Shown here: positions 51,101 through 60,646 of the stretch, one piece after another
Layout: the number at the start of each line of letters is the position of its first letter
Position numbering within the stretch: position 1 is the first letter of the stretch
Assembly: GCA_014529385.2 (NCBI GenBank)
Contig: CM043951.1
Coordinates: 107,889,884-107,953,883 of the forward strand
Source of the DNA: Adiantum capillus-veneris
Taxonomy: Eukaryota > Streptophyta > Polypodiopsida > Polypodiales > Pteridaceae
Length of the DNA stretch: 64,000 nt
Direction of reading: 5' to 3'
The notes under the pieces: model-generated
What the model saw: only the letters and a program-made list of their open reading frames with translations
The model's database searches: none
Told to the model about the DNA's origin: nothing
Position numbers and translations under genes: made by a program

Positions 51101-54100
51101 AATCTGGAAAGTTCCATAGTATCTCATGCTAAGCTTTGGAAAAAGCCGCTCCTTTCCCTTTTTCTTTCTCAAGCATGCCTTCTCAAAACGTAAGAGCACC
51201 CAATCGTTATCCTTTAATTTCAAATTGCGACGATGTCGATCTGTTGCCTTTTTGTGTCTTTCTTGAGATTTCTACAAAGCCTCCCGGACCTTGGCAAAAG
51301 CCGTGTGCAAGTCCCGTGTGTACTAGTCGGCTTCAAAAATCTTATCTTTCGTGCTTAAGAAGGGTGGAACCTTCGTAGCACCTTGAATAATCTCAAATGG
51401 CGCCTTCCGTGTCGAAGAGTGTATCGTGTTATTGTAGGCAAATATCACCAAAGGCAAATACTTTTCCCATTGAGTTTTCTAATCCGAGATGTAAGACTTC
51501 AATAAACCAGTACAACTGAATTTGCAATTTTCGATTGCCCATCTATCTGCGGGTGGAAAGATGACGAGAACTACAACCGCGTGCCAATGTTCTACCAAAT
51601 AGCCTTCCAAAACAAAGTCTCGGCCAAAAGAAGTCTCTCTCCACACCTTTTAAGGTGGTAGCAATGCCGCGGTGACCTATAAATGGTGGACAGTGGCATT
51701 CGGTTTAAACCTTTTCCCTCAACGGCTGTGTAACGCACAACATCGTTTTCTTCATCAAGTAGCCATCCTGAATGGAATATCCCGCTACTATCTCCCCATT
51801 TCGTATCTGAGTGAAAATATCTGCAATATCCTCGAAGCCCTATGATGTATCGCGGAAATAGCCAGAACCAACGGCTTCCGAGACAAAGCATCTGCCATCG
51901 AATTCTTCTGTCCTTGCACATGGACAATCTGGAAGTGAAATTGTGACAAGATGCTTGTCCATCGCATCTGCTTTTCCGATAGCTGCTTCTGTGACAAGAA
52001 GTAGTGTAAACTCTGGTGATCTATGAAGACCGTAAAATCGGCTCCGAGTAGGTAATGTTGCCACTGAGTAAGAGCATGGATAACCGCCAAAAGCTCTTTC
52101 TCATATATCTGTGCTGTCAATTCCGGCCTTGAGAACAATCGGCTCATGTAGGCAATGACATGGCCTTTTGCATTAAGACCGCACCCAAACTACGACCACA
52201 AGCATCACAATATACTTCAAATGACTTCTGCAAATCCGACAAAGTCAAAACTGGTCCTGTAGTCAATTTCTCTTTCAATGTCTGAAAGGCAGTCACCTCT
52301 GTGGGTCCCCATGAGAAAGGGACTCCTTTCTGTGTCAAAATATGCAAAGGGGAAGCAACCTCTGCAAACTTTCTAATGAACCGTCGGTAGTAAGAACATA
52401 AGCCCAAGAAGCTTCTAACTTCATGGACATTCTTCAAATCGGGCCAATCATGGATAGTCTCTTTCTTGGCCGGGTCCATCTGCACTCCTGTTGCTAAGAC
52501 AATGTGTCCCAAAAAGTGTATCTCAGGCAGGGAAAATTCACTTTTCTTTGCATTAATCACCAACTTGTGATCTCTTAATGCCTGAAAGACTTGTAGCAGA
52601 TGTTCTCTATGTTCTGCCTCATCCTTGGAGAAGACAATAATGTCATCAAAGAAAGTGCCCACAAAAGATTTGTACTCTCTGAAAATCTTGTCCATCATTC
52701 GGTTAAAGGTCGTTTTAGCATTGGTAAGCGCAAAAGGCATAACCAAAAACTCGAATAAACTGAAAGTCATCCGAAAAGTTGTCTTGTAGACATTTCCCGG
52801 CGCGATTCGGATTTGATGATATCCGCTCTTCAAATCGATCTTGCTGAAACAAGAGGATCCCTGTAGTCGGTCTAGAATATCATCGATCCTAGGAATCGGA
52901 AATCTGTTCTTGATGGTGATTTTGTTGAGAGCTCTGTAGTCAATGCACATTATCCAAGACCCGTCTTTCTTCAAAACCAACAACACTGGACTGTAGTAAG
53001 GTGAAGTACTCGGCTGGAGAAGACCCTTATCCAAGAGGTCTCACACTTGGTTCATAATCTCTTCATTCTGGGCTCGGCTCACATGGTAAGGTGGCTGGTT
53101 CGGTGGTGTACTTCCAGGTATTAGATCAATGGTATGATCCTTAGGACGAGCTGGTGGCAACTCGCCTGGCAGGCCCTCAGAAAAGCAATCTGCGTGAGTG
53201 TAGAGAAAATCTTGGCATTCTTTTTCTAGATCAAACAATCATCATTCAACTCTTTCAAAAAGATCGAGTAAACAAACAGATTGGATTTTATTAATTTTGA
53301 AACAGCCGAAGTCGATACAATAGGGACAGACTCGCCCTTAAGTTTCACATCAAGTACAATGGTTCGGCCCTTTTCTGTAGTTAGTGTCGCTTTCTTTGCC
53401 TGATAATCGACCATGGCGTTGTTCTTATGGTACCAAGGGACTCCCAAGAGAACATCACAACCTTCCAAGGGCTTTATGTAGAAGTCCTCGTGCCCCAAAT
53501 ACCCTTGGAAATGCAACCGAAGTTTGCCAATGACAGGTGTAATGGCCACGCCTCTGCTGGGTGCCACTAGAACTGTCTCAGCTTGTGGTCCCATCCGATT
53601 GGGTGTAATCTCAAACCGCGCCGCCAATTCATGTGAAATGAAGTTGGCCTTGGCTCCTTCATCAAAGAAAATCAGGGCTTCTTGATTTTTCACTTTTCCC
53701 CAAGCTCGGCAAAGTTCTGTACTCTCATCAATCGTGCTTGGGTCAGTAACCATGCAATCTGGAACCAGTCTTGCTTTCATCTTACCTTTCCGTCCAGTTC
53801 CTCAGCTGCTTTTGAACTCTCTGGCCTTTCTTCATCTTGTTCTTTCTGTGCCTTTTTTTAGGGTACTTTGCGGAGATGTGTCCTTGTTCCCCGCATCCAA
53901 AACACTTCCCCTCTTTAATGTAGTTGGCTCGTTCCCGAGGAGTGAGCCGGGGTCGTGCATCCTTATCTTTCTGATCTTGGGGGCTCTTCTTCTTTCTACT
54001 TTCATTTCTAGAAGTCTGTTTTGTTTTTTGCGTCATGATCTCATATGTGAGGTAAGTCAAACTGCCTGAGTGTATGGCAAAGCCCCGTTTCGCATGACTC

Positions 54101-57100
54101 ATTAGTTCTTGAATAGAATCTGACTTTTGCTCTAAGTAGTGATCTCGGATCTCCGTAGGAAGTCCCAAGGTAAACCGCTCAATCTGTTCTTTAAACAAGA
54201 TCTTCTTAAATGAAGAAGCGGGTAGAAAAGAGCTCCAAAATCTCCCGCAATATGCGTCCAAGGTATCTTTCTTGGTAATCCAGAGATGGTTCCAAGTAGT
54301 TCGTATGTCGCGTTCGTATCTGAAGACAAGTCCTCTTTAGAACTGTCAGAAACTGGGCGAAACTTAGGCTTCTTTGCCTTTTTCTTGCCCTTTCCGAAGC
54401 TTTGCTTTTTGCTTCGCTTTTTCTCTTTCCTTTCTTCTTCGCTCTAGTCAGAAGAGCTAGAAGAACTGTCAGAAGAAGAAGAAGAATTGGATACTCCTTC
54501 AAATCGCACATGCTTCTTGTGCTTTTGTGCCGAGGCAAAATTAGATTGACGACCCAAATAACCAGAGAAGTCAGTTCCTTCCTTCTGCTTTTTGTCGTGC
54601 TTTTTGGCTTTGTTGGTTGCGTCAAAATCTGGGTAATCCGTGTATCAACCACCTCTTCTAATTCTTGCTCTCTAAACATCCTCGGAGTAGGAGGTTTCTT
54701 GAGTGCCGGTTTGAGGGGTGGTTCTATGGCCTTTTGCCACTAAGAGTGCACTTCGTCGAAGGATGTCTGCGTCAAAAATTTTGCAAATTTGGGATCCTTC
54801 GCAAGATTAATCATCATCTTTGTCACATCGTCAACCAATCGTCGATGCTCCATCTCTTCAATCTTCGCCTGAGTAGGCTGAGGCGGGCCGTACTCCTTGT
54901 GAGAATCTTCTTCGTGATCTCTTCCCGCATCCTCAGATACAGAGGAAGTCAACTGATCTCTGTTTGAATCCATAAGTGTCACGAGAAAGGGATCGGATTT
55001 CCCGGTAGAAGAGAAATGGGCCGTGCTTTGATACCACTGTAACAGACTTGGACATTCCAAGTCAAGGTTTTACCACGACTCAGCAGAGGTTCACTTCAAG
55101 ATAGTTCACAGTTCACAATTGATTCGACACGGACGGAGTTCTGTGCCTAAAGATACTGGCCCCAAAGATTGGCGCTCCTTTCGGTATTTCTTTTTGTATT
55201 AATCTGTGCTCAAAGTACAAGGGAGTGGGAGGGGTCTCACTCTCAGACTCTGCGTCCAGATGCTCTGTAGAGTGGGAGCCCTGGCCACTTATTTATAAGT
55301 TTACAAGGGATGCTAAAAGCAGAGCCCCAAAAGCTGCCATCTTTTTAACTTAGGCTTAAAATAAAGCAAGTCTCCAAAAAGCTTCAAAAAAACTGCCAAG
55401 ATTTCACCTTGCGTAGATTCTGCCCAGCCCTTGGGTAGAGAAGAGCTGTCCGTACATCTGCCACAATTTGCGCCGCAAAACGCGGAATTCCGTACAACAT
55501 GCCACGTCAGCACTGCAGCGCAATTCTCGGAATTCTGCAGCCAGCCGGGGTGTAAGTGTGTGTATCTGGGTTGCCACGTCATTGGTTTGTGACAGTCGAC
55601 TTTGACATGGTATCAGAGCGCAAGGCTCCGTGACCTTGGGTGAGGACAAGCACCTGTGTGTGACGAAGAGAAATCAAAGGAGGAGGAGGAGGGCATGTCG
55701 TTGTCCTTGCACCTTGATTCCTCCAAGGAAGAGGGCCCTATGGACGGCGTCGTAAAACGTCAGCGTTAGCCCCATGAAGTCGGCGGCCCGTGGTGTCCTA
55801 TGCTCATCTCCTTGTGGGACGCCCCCCTCCCCCGCTCATGCCCGACCGGTCGACGAGCATTTTGAAATGCAAAATGCAACACTTGGCTATCTTGCCCCTT
55901 GCCACGGCATTTTGAAACACAAACTACAGCGCTTGGCAAAGGGCCCTTGTTGCAATGGAGATGAGCGATGTTGGCTGTGTGCTTTGAGACGCCAATGCAA
56001 ATCCTATTGGAGGCATGGATCCCCGGTGACGGTTCATCTTCAAGCATTTTGAAATGCATTGACAAAGTGGGCTTTAAGAGTATAGCTTTTGGGTTCGTTT
56101 CATTTTATTATGTCCCTTCGATTGGCATGTTTTAAGGCTGTGTCTTAGCGAGTATTCTGCAAGGCTGAAAAGATGGAGTCCTTCAGGAGGCAAAGGCCAA
56201 TGCGATAGGTGCTCCCATGAAGCCATGACATCAAAAAAGCGAACCAATACCAACACCAACCAATGGCTATGGAAAATGGATCAATTACTTCGAGTTAGCG
56301 ACCTATGCACTGGCAAAGTTCTCAAGGAAGCCGCCAATTTGTTTGGTTCGGGATTTTGAAGCCAAAAGCGCATGCATGAGTTCGCCAAAGGAGAGGGGCA
56401 AAGGCAAGCTTAACAAGGAAGGCACTACCAATACTTAGTTAGCTGCCTCGGCACCCGCGAGGTCCTACAACCGTTGTTATAAATGTGACACGTTGCTTTG
56501 TTTCGCTCGGGAGTTTGAAGCCAAAGACAAAAGCAGGAACTCACAAAGAGACAAAGACAAAGGCAAGTTGGACAGAGATAACGGTGATAAAGATTTGACA
56601 GAGGAGGTCAGCATGGCACTGGTGGAGGCGATCACAGTGGCCACGACACCAGATTTCTAGTCAAGAGGCAGTTGCCACCACTAGCTTCAGCCAAAGAGAG
56701 GCTTGTGAGTGGCAGAGAAGGGCAAATAGTGGTCCCTATAAATAATTTTGACCCTTGTGTTGGACTCTGGAGTTCAAGTTATTGTGTTCAAGGCACATGC
56801 ATCTGGCAGGGAACCAATCAGACGTATCTAAAACAGTATGGATGGTGCACCAATCTAGAGTGCACCAATCCATTGTTGTTAGCCAGATTATGGAGAGGAT
56901 GTGTTTCAAAGTTCATTATCTTGGAGTATTTTGGACGTGATGTGTTCACAGTTCATGTATGGATATTCTTGGATGCAATGTGGTCTACAGTTCAATTACT
57001 AAAAGGCAACGATGCTGAAGATGGCATTATTCAAAGGTACAAAGTTGAGGGTAGCAAATCCGAGGTGAATCTAGCCATGATAGCTGTTGTTGGGGTGTCC

Positions 57101-57379
57101 ATGGTATAGCTTCTTAATCGACTTGGCTCACCATTTATGTCCACTATGAGCTGTAGAGAGGGTGTTAAAGTTATGGCATTTAGAGAGGGTGTTAAAGTTA
57201 TGGCATCTAAAGTGAACCACCCAATGTGATCCCATTATTTATTTTGGCTTTTAGGTATATATCTTACTTGTTTGTCAAAGTCTGGGTAGGGCAATTTACT
57301 TAGATGGGTATATATGCAACCCATTGCCCCCATTGTATTATCATCAGTTATTTATTGCCAAGGTTGGTTGGTTCACCAG

Positions 57380-57440
<61 letters not shown>

Positions 57441-57923
57441 TATTCTCCCCGTTGCTTTACGCTTTTGCATCGTCGACTTTGACATATCCTCCTGCCCCAA
57501 AACAGCTTGCCTCTTGCTGATACCATCGGAATTTGGAACTGGATTATTGGACATGTTTCTTTCAGTCGTTCTGATGTTTCCAATCTTTTCTAGCCTGCCC
57601 AAGCATTGCTTGATCTTGCTTGGGCTAATGAAAATTCCAAAGTCATTTTATCAATTTGTTTGCATAGAGGAAAATAACCTATGGTTGGAAAAATCCTTAC
57701 ATGCTCCTTGAATAGCTCTCTCTCTTTTTGTGTAATAAGACAGGCAAATGCACTCTCTTTTTGCAAAATAAGGGGAATTCTTAATTTTAGTCAAGACAAC
57801 AGAAACTAGGCAGGCCTCGTGATTTTATTACTTGTTTATCTTGCTTACACCTGCTTTCTGCTTTAGGCTTTTGCTGGAAGCGATGAAGATGATGAGGATG
57901 ATGATAAATGGAGTGATGCATAA
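35129..57923 (+). CDS. SCAR: SCAR/WAVE family actin-nucleation regulator, eight visible exons, 5' end missing
   Basis: SCAR/WAVE proteins relay Rho-GTPase signals to the Arp2/3 complex, nucleating branched actin at the plasma membrane. Exons: 35129-35292, 35445-35568, 35650-35782, 36238-36305, 36406-38794, 38902-38988, 39114-39218, 57867-57923. Phases agree throughout and give about 1041 codons. Exons 1-3 encode most of the SCAR homology domain (FAAEVFHDLHEDV, GDLPRFIRSAYEDC, GACLKRFTDPSFF), which in the family binds ABI/BRK1. The fifth exon is open for 2.4 kb, is Ser-rich, and ends with PPPPPLPPLAWRM. The C-terminus has WH2 (DDREVLLQQIRTRSFSLR), a central helix (VAAILEKANAIRQ) and an acidic tail with the Arp2/3-binding Trp (DEDDEDDDKWSD). 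The start codon exon is not seen. The last intron is 18.6 kb and full of retrotransposons. The open frame argues for function. Confidence 0.92.
36406..38794 (+). other. SCAR: SCAR large central exon
   Basis: The exon starts after TTTTCTAG at 36405 and ends before GTAACA. The phase fits a donor at 36305/36306 (CCCAG|GTTCTG) in the previous exon. The alternative donor at 36267 would put a TGA in frame four codons into this exon and is rejected. Mostly low-complexity Ser/Glu-rich linker, typical of plant SCAR proteins, with a conserved-looking KRWQIDGVFDKVIL block and a proline-rich segment (about 38152-38190), a likely profilin or SH3-type ligand. Confidence 0.9.
39219..39757. other. start of the long last intron of SCAR
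   Basis: Donor GTAATG at 39219, then about 540 bp without a recognised element before the first copia LTR. A purine-rich stretch lies near 39325-39365. Confidence 0.6.
39758..40878 (+). mobile_element. degenerate copia element (Copia-2): 5' LTR, PBS and gag start
   Basis: LTR-like sequence from TGTTAGGAATTTC (39758) to CTTTGACA (40369), followed at once by the primer-binding site TGGTATCAGAGCC (40370-40382). A gag remnant follows (LNGENYAI, then MTAVFDSYELGGFV) with stops. Gag is broken at 40878 by another LTR element and continues in frame from 43635. The matching 3' LTR appears to start at 46598. Confidence 0.65.
41697..41830. repeat. dispersed repeat, copy 2
   Basis: Near-identical to 33808-33945; see that entry. 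Confidence 0.8.
42107..42187. repeat. (GT)n-(GA)n compound microsatellite with GAAA end
   Basis: About 24 bp of GT, 40 bp of GA and then GAAA repeats, ending at the 3' terminus of LINE A3. Confidence 0.95.
42188..42990 (-). mobile_element. LINE family A, copy A3, severely 5' truncated
   Basis: Only the last ~0.8 kb of the LINE, minus strand. The 3' UTR has AGGCCGAACTCGACCT, the same inverted-repeat block as A4. The coding end holds the zinc-finger His/Cys part (EEHFVMRCPAY), an intact PIP-like QTTITQFF (42725-42748) and a basic tail. An in-frame TAG precedes the His part. The 3' end abuts GAAA/GA repeats, as in A2 and A4. Confidence 0.85.
43635..46597 (+). pseudogene. Copia-2 gag-pol remnant, continuing after the nested insertion
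   Basis: Gag continues (FIILNSTPSVMSH, AKMMWDRLASLY), then a zinc-knuckle-like stretch (CGEKGCYWRKCP), a protease-like WILDSRGLSQHM (active Asp kept, following residues changed), integrase with LVDDFNRFAWVYFLKRKDEA near 44940 and NGVVE near 45165, and RT with LYGLKQAPQGWY and FYVDDLVITG (about 46126). It stops in the RT connection (LNTPFDISFPAGSS); RNase H is missing. Many stops and frameshifts: an old copy. Confidence 0.75.
46598..47092 (+). repeat. Copia-2-type LTR, second copy
   Basis: From TGTTAGAGTTTG to CTTTCGACA. It shares TTGTGGCTGTGC..AGGC and GAGGTA blocks with the LTR at 39758-40369. It is followed by the degenerate primer-binding site TCATATCAGAAC and another gag, so it is either a 3' LTR shared with a tandem element or a 5' LTR of a neighbour. 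Confidence 0.5.
47093..47640 (+). pseudogene. copia gag fragment after the second LTR
   Basis: Frame 47281-47631 includes ARVRSFIILNCTPYILEHV and SAKQIWDHLESIHQHV, the gag polyprotein core also found at 43650. It implies an LTR-internal-LTR-internal arrangement, the product of unequal recombination between elements. Confidence 0.55.
47641..48119. other. intronic sequence, nothing recognised
   Basis: About 480 bp between the copia gag and a gypsy integrase scrap. It contains short AT-rich stretches and no motif. Confidence 0.5.
48120..48670 (+). pseudogene. gypsy integrase fragment with an internal 60-bp tandem copy
   Basis: Encodes HGMPTFIVSHRDPST and then NGMPTSIVSDRDPST, two versions of the integrase core segment that carries a catalytic Asp, followed by FW and downstream frames resembling the HPQTDGQ and PFEIV regions. 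The two copies are 60 bp apart (about 48210-48329). Degenerate, no LTRs attached. Confidence 0.65.
48671..49400. other. intronic sequence, nothing recognised
   Basis: About 730 bp before the LTR at 49401. No coding or repeat signature I can support. Its last bases (ATATC) form the left target site of the next element. Confidence 0.5.
50777..51787 (-). pseudogene. Gypsy-2 integrase remnants and chromodomain
   Basis: An integrase zinc-binding end (GHRGIATTLKGVERDFFWP near 51650) is followed almost directly by late integrase sequence (SSFHPQIDGQS), so the catalytic core is deleted. 51223-51041 resembles the late integrase region (LKDNDWVLLRFEKACLRKKKGK). The last frame, 51016-50777, ends in a chromodomain-like segment, VKGKMIRQFLVKFKNYPALDAKWMEHED, which marks the chromovirus group and in the family directs integration to particular chromatin. 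Confidence 0.75.
51788..53238 (-). pseudogene. Gypsy-2 reverse transcriptase-RNase H
   Basis: Frames 53238-53041, 53034-52144 and 52147-51788 are almost contiguous. They read DLIPGSTPPNQPPYHVS, SPVLLVLKKDGSWIMCIDYRALNKITIKN, FLVMPFALTNAKTTFNRMMD and TFFDDIIVFS, then the connection (SFLGLCSYYRRFIRKFAE) and RNase H (QKSFEVYCDACGRSLGAVL, ALTQWQHYLLGADFTVFIDHQSLHYFLSQ). One stop (UGA near 53040) and a frameshift near 52147. Closest in this window to Gypsy-1 RT. Confidence 0.88.
53226..53780 (-). pseudogene. Gypsy-2 protease region
   Basis: 184 open codons with LIFFDEGAKANFIS at the retropepsin active-site position, then GVAITPVIGKLRLHFQGY and PLEGCDVLLGVPWYHKN. The usual D-[ST]-G-A is D-E-G-A here, and D-G-G-A in the two other gypsy copies of this window. 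It would process the polyprotein if active. Confidence 0.8.
53782..54972 (-). pseudogene. Gypsy-2 gag
   Basis: Starts MDSNRDQLTSSVSEDAG near 54972. It includes an acidic-to-basic linker and a Ser-rich run (SSSSSDSSSSSSD) near 54450-54480, and a gag core (FKKILFKEQIERFTLGLP, 54261-53782 frame). It ends with a CCHC knuckle CFGCGEQGHISAKYP in which the last Cys is Tyr. At least two frame breaks and an in-frame stop. Gag forms the particle and packages the RNA. Confidence 0.8.
57382..57437. repeat. (CT)n tract inside family N 3' LTR
   Basis: Part of the LTR in all copies: interrupted and short at 49592-49617, 56 bp here, about 40 bp at 62431, and 136 bp of GA at 27938 in the minus-strand copy. 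Confidence 0.95.
57867..57923 (+). other. SCAR: SCAR last exon, copy 1 (acidic domain)
   Basis: Acceptor TTTCTGCTTTAG ends at 57866. The exon encodes AFAGSDEDDEDDDKWSDA and TAA (57921-57923) in phase with NAIRQ at 39218. A Trp in an acidic C-terminus is the Arp2/3 contact in this family. It lies 18.6 kb from the previous exon, and an identical exon is 5032 bp further on. Confidence 0.92.
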
Positions 57924-60184
57924 TCTGAGACGTTCATTGCAGTAAACCACAAGCACAACTCTGAACACCCATTGAAGTATCCTTGGAGTGTACATTTGTA
58001 TGGCAAATGTCTTCCTGGCACAAACATCACAATATGAGGGCCCAGGTTCTAACCATTTCTCTATAAATGCTTGCAGTAACTTCCCTGCTAGGAGTCAAAG
58101 ATGGTTTTTACCTCCGTGAGGTATTTGTACAGCAGATGACTAGCAATTTTGTATGATCTTAAAAGCAATAAATGTACATTATCGGTAAATTGCCCTATTG
58201 ATTTAGGGGGGTGACAGGTGAGAAGAGGCTTTGTTATGGAGAGAGATATTTTAACCCTGTAACTTATCTGAGTAGAGAAGGATTTGGTTGATATTTTCCG
58301 CGAATAATGTTCAAGGTTTGTTGGAGTTCCCAGAGTTGTGTAAAACACTTGATTTAGCCAGCTTTCTCTTGTGAACAGAAGATTAATTGACTTGCAACGA
58401 AGGGAGTAGTTGACATCGTAGGGGAGCAAGATGCGAGTTACATCCCTCCACATCGGAGAACCCAAATGGCCTAGTATGGGTAAGAGGCTAGTGGCTAGGA
58501 GCCTATGGGAATAATGGGTAGAGGCCCCAGGAAACGAGTAATGGGACATTCAGCCCAAGTAGCAGGATGCTGAAGAAAGATCAAAGGTAGCATGCATAAA
58601 CTACCAGTGAGGTAGTAGGGCCCAATAGCTTATACTCTGATGACAGGGAAGCAGGTACACTTTCTTGCTTCAAGGCTATGAAAAGGTAGATTGTGCTGTA
58701 TGTTGGGCACTTGACATTTGTTTATGGGCTTCACGTTGAAGTGCTGAATAATATGGAAATATGTACAAAAATGGTTCCACGCCTAGTGTCATGCAATGTT
58801 AAGCAGCGGCCTCTCCATGTGCTACCATGCCATGCTATCAATAGCGGCACAATTCCAGAGTGACTGATTGAGTAGGTCGATCACAAAGCAGTTGGCCCTC
58901 AGTTGCATGGACATTGCTCTCTGTGGTATGGCCATCGGTCTCCGGTACAGCCACATGCATTTCTATGACAATATCGTGCTCCACTACATCCCCTGCCAAT
59001 TTTCCATAATTAGCTCTTGAACAAATTCACTCTTATCAACTAAGTACAATTAATGAAAAGACAGTAGCGCCTCCTTTTAAGATTCCCTCGAACAAAGCTT
59101 TTCCGGTCAGGCTACCTATGTAAATAACCAAGATCGGATATAGTTGGTAATGGGCAAGGGATTAGGTTCTCAAGGACAGGCATAAGGTAACAAGGAATTC
59201 AACACGTGGGCAGCAAATCAAATCGCAGCGGTCATTTCATGTCATGAAGGATTGGGTCCACCGCGTATGGGAAGTCATAACATAACAGTGGTTGAAAATT
59301 ACCAGACAATTTCTACTCGTTCAGCCACATACCTGTGCCAAGAATTGCCATGTGCAAGTACCATACTATCTTGTGATGCCTTCTTGAAGAGAGAGTGCAG
59401 TCTTCAAGACCCAAAGCCCCTTAGCGGATGACTGTGGCAACCTCAACAATGCTCGGCAATAATACATTTTTGGGATCTTGCAGTGGGCTCCCTTTTGCAT
59501 CAGTGTTCCATTGCAAGTTACCAATCTGATTGTCATTAGCCAAATGCACTCTTTTTGAGCTTAATTTTCAAGCTTTAAAAAATAACCCTCCTTTTCTGAC
59601 TCTCAAATCTATTGCCTCCCTGAATCATTGATTGTGTATGTAGCAAAAAGATATTAAAAGGGTATTTATTGTTCTCTTTTTCGGGTTTCATTTTTTCTAT
59701 AGCTTTCAGACCAGGTTGAATGTTTTACATGGTAGATAGTTACATCTTTTTGTCTCTGGACATGAATAAGCGTTTAAAAACAACATCCTTATACCATACA
59801 CATACATAGATATGTATGCATAAATGTACATCTACATACATGCATGCATACATATATAGGTACTACTTAATTTAACATGGCATTTGTGTGTTTGTGGACA
59901 TGTATAACCATTTAAACACGACACCTCTATATATCACACACTAGTACGGCCGGCGGCCTTCTACCACCCCCCCCCCCCCCCCCCCCTCACAACAAACCAA
60001 CCAATGCAATCCTGCCCTCCCCCCTCGCGCTCCCTCTTGTCTAGTCCCCCTCGCGCCCTCTCCTACTCGCGTTTCCTCCTGCTCAGCCCCCCTCGCGCTC
60101 TCCCCTGCAGCTCCACCCCCTCATGCCCCTCTCTGAAGCTGTGGTAAGCTCCCACTCAAGTGCAACAGGGCAGCGACAACATAG

Positions 60185-60186
<2 letters not shown>
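57924..60186. other. SCAR 3' UTR and downstream sequence
   Basis: The first part is the likely SCAR 3' UTR. The minus-strand frame 58549-58088 (153 codons) is duplicated with the segment and has no recognised family. 59780-59880 is rich in alternating ACATAC/ATGCAT. A C run of about 20 lies near 59967-59986. No further gene recognised up to 60186. Confidence 0.5.
58167..58172 (+). terminator. candidate poly(A) signal AATAAA, SCAR 3' UTR copy 1
   Basis: AATAAA about 244 bp after the stop codon, in a T-rich context (CAATAAATGTACATT). The matching site in the duplicate is 63199-63204. Confidence 0.45.
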
Positions 60187-60231
<45 letters not shown>

Positions 60232-60440
60232 CAACTCTCCTTGTCGGCTAGACCTTTAAGGTCTCTTTGGATAGTTCCTACGACATTAAAACTCTCTTCT
60301 TCTTCTTCTTCTTCTCTCTCTAAATCTTCTATCGCAATAAAACGTCCTTTATCGTCTTTGTTTCTCTCTAAGTCTTCAAGGTCTTTTTTCTTTCTATCGC
60401 ATTAATCTCTTTTTTTCCTCTCAGCCTTCTATCGCATTAA

Positions 60441-60490
<50 letters not shown>
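60187..60490. repeat. (TC)n tracts with pyrimidine-rich sequence between
   Basis: TC tracts at 60187-60228 and 60443-60490 flank a stretch rich in CTTCTT and TCTCTC. This lies just before the breakpoint of the segmental duplication at 60556/60557. Confidence 0.9.
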
Positions 60491-60492
<2 letters not shown>

Positions 60493-60646
60493 GACAGCTG
60501 CTAGCGCGGGACTCCATGAGCTGCTTGCTGCTTGCCACTGCTCCCGCCACAGTCCTCGTCAGCACTGCAGCGCAATTCTCGGAATTCTGCAGCCAGCCGG
60601 GGTGTAAGTGTGTGTATCTAGGTTGCCACGTCATTGGTTTGTGATA

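Larger units (their letters stand above)
49656..55594 (-). mobile_element. Ty3/gypsy chromovirus, minus strand (Gypsy-2), inserted in the family N LTR
   Basis: LTRs 49656-50171 and 55039-55594 (TGTCACAAACC...TGTTACA read on the minus strand). The 5-bp TSD GTCGA lies at 49651-49655 and 55595-55599 and reconstitutes the host LTR. The primer-binding site GTGGTATCAAAGC abuts the right LTR (55026-55038). A purine run mirrored by TACCCCCCTCTTG lies at 50172. Order on the minus strand is gag, protease, RT, RNase H, integrase, chromodomain. The LTRs differ at many positions, so it is clearly older than Copia-1. The integrase core is largely deleted and several stops are present. Confidence 0.92.
49401..57484 (+). 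mobile_element. non-autonomous LTR element (family N) carrying a nested chromovirus
   Basis: 5' LTR: 49401-49655 plus 55600-55607, split by the gypsy insertion. 3' LTR: 57190-57484, preceded by AGAGAGGG. LTRs begin TGTTAAAGTTATGGCATC and end CTTTGACA, with an internal (CT)n tract. The primer-binding site TGGTATCAGAGC lies at 55608-55619. TATC, or ATATC with one base of overlap, flanks both sides (49396-49400 and 57484-57488). The internal region (55620-57160) is only about 1.5 kb, with a gag-like CYKCD piece near 56470 and no protease, integrase or RT, so it must be mobilised in trans. A 26-bp repeat of the polypurine/LTR start lies at 57164. Confidence 0.85.
55505..60556. repeat. segmental tandem duplication, unit 1 (about 5.05 kb)
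   Basis: Sequence from CGTCAGCACTGCAG at 55505 recurs at 60557 and stays nearly identical to the window end (64000 = 58968). The unit begins 90 bp inside the Gypsy-2 LTR and includes the GTCGA target copy, the family N element from its PBS on, the last SCAR exon, its 3' UTR and the following sequence. Differences are few: a 4-bp deletion in copy 2 near 61534, a shorter (CT)n tract and scattered single bases. Confidence 0.95.

Noticed and set aside
55766-56065. 99-codon minus-strand frame repeated at 60818-61117
   Set aside because: It recurs only because the 5-kb segment is duplicated. It lies in the internal region of a non-autonomous LTR element and shows no family or conserved motif.
58088-58549. 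153-codon minus-strand frame repeated at 63120-63581
   Set aside because: Overlaps the SCAR 3' UTR in antisense, has no recognised domain, and its conservation between copies is explained by the recent duplication.
59967-59986. C run and other G/C homopolymers (16771, 30670, 34711) as regulatory G-quadruplex sites
   Set aside because: Single homopolymer runs without the four-tract pattern near a promoter; more likely slippage-prone repeats or sequencing-sensitive spots.
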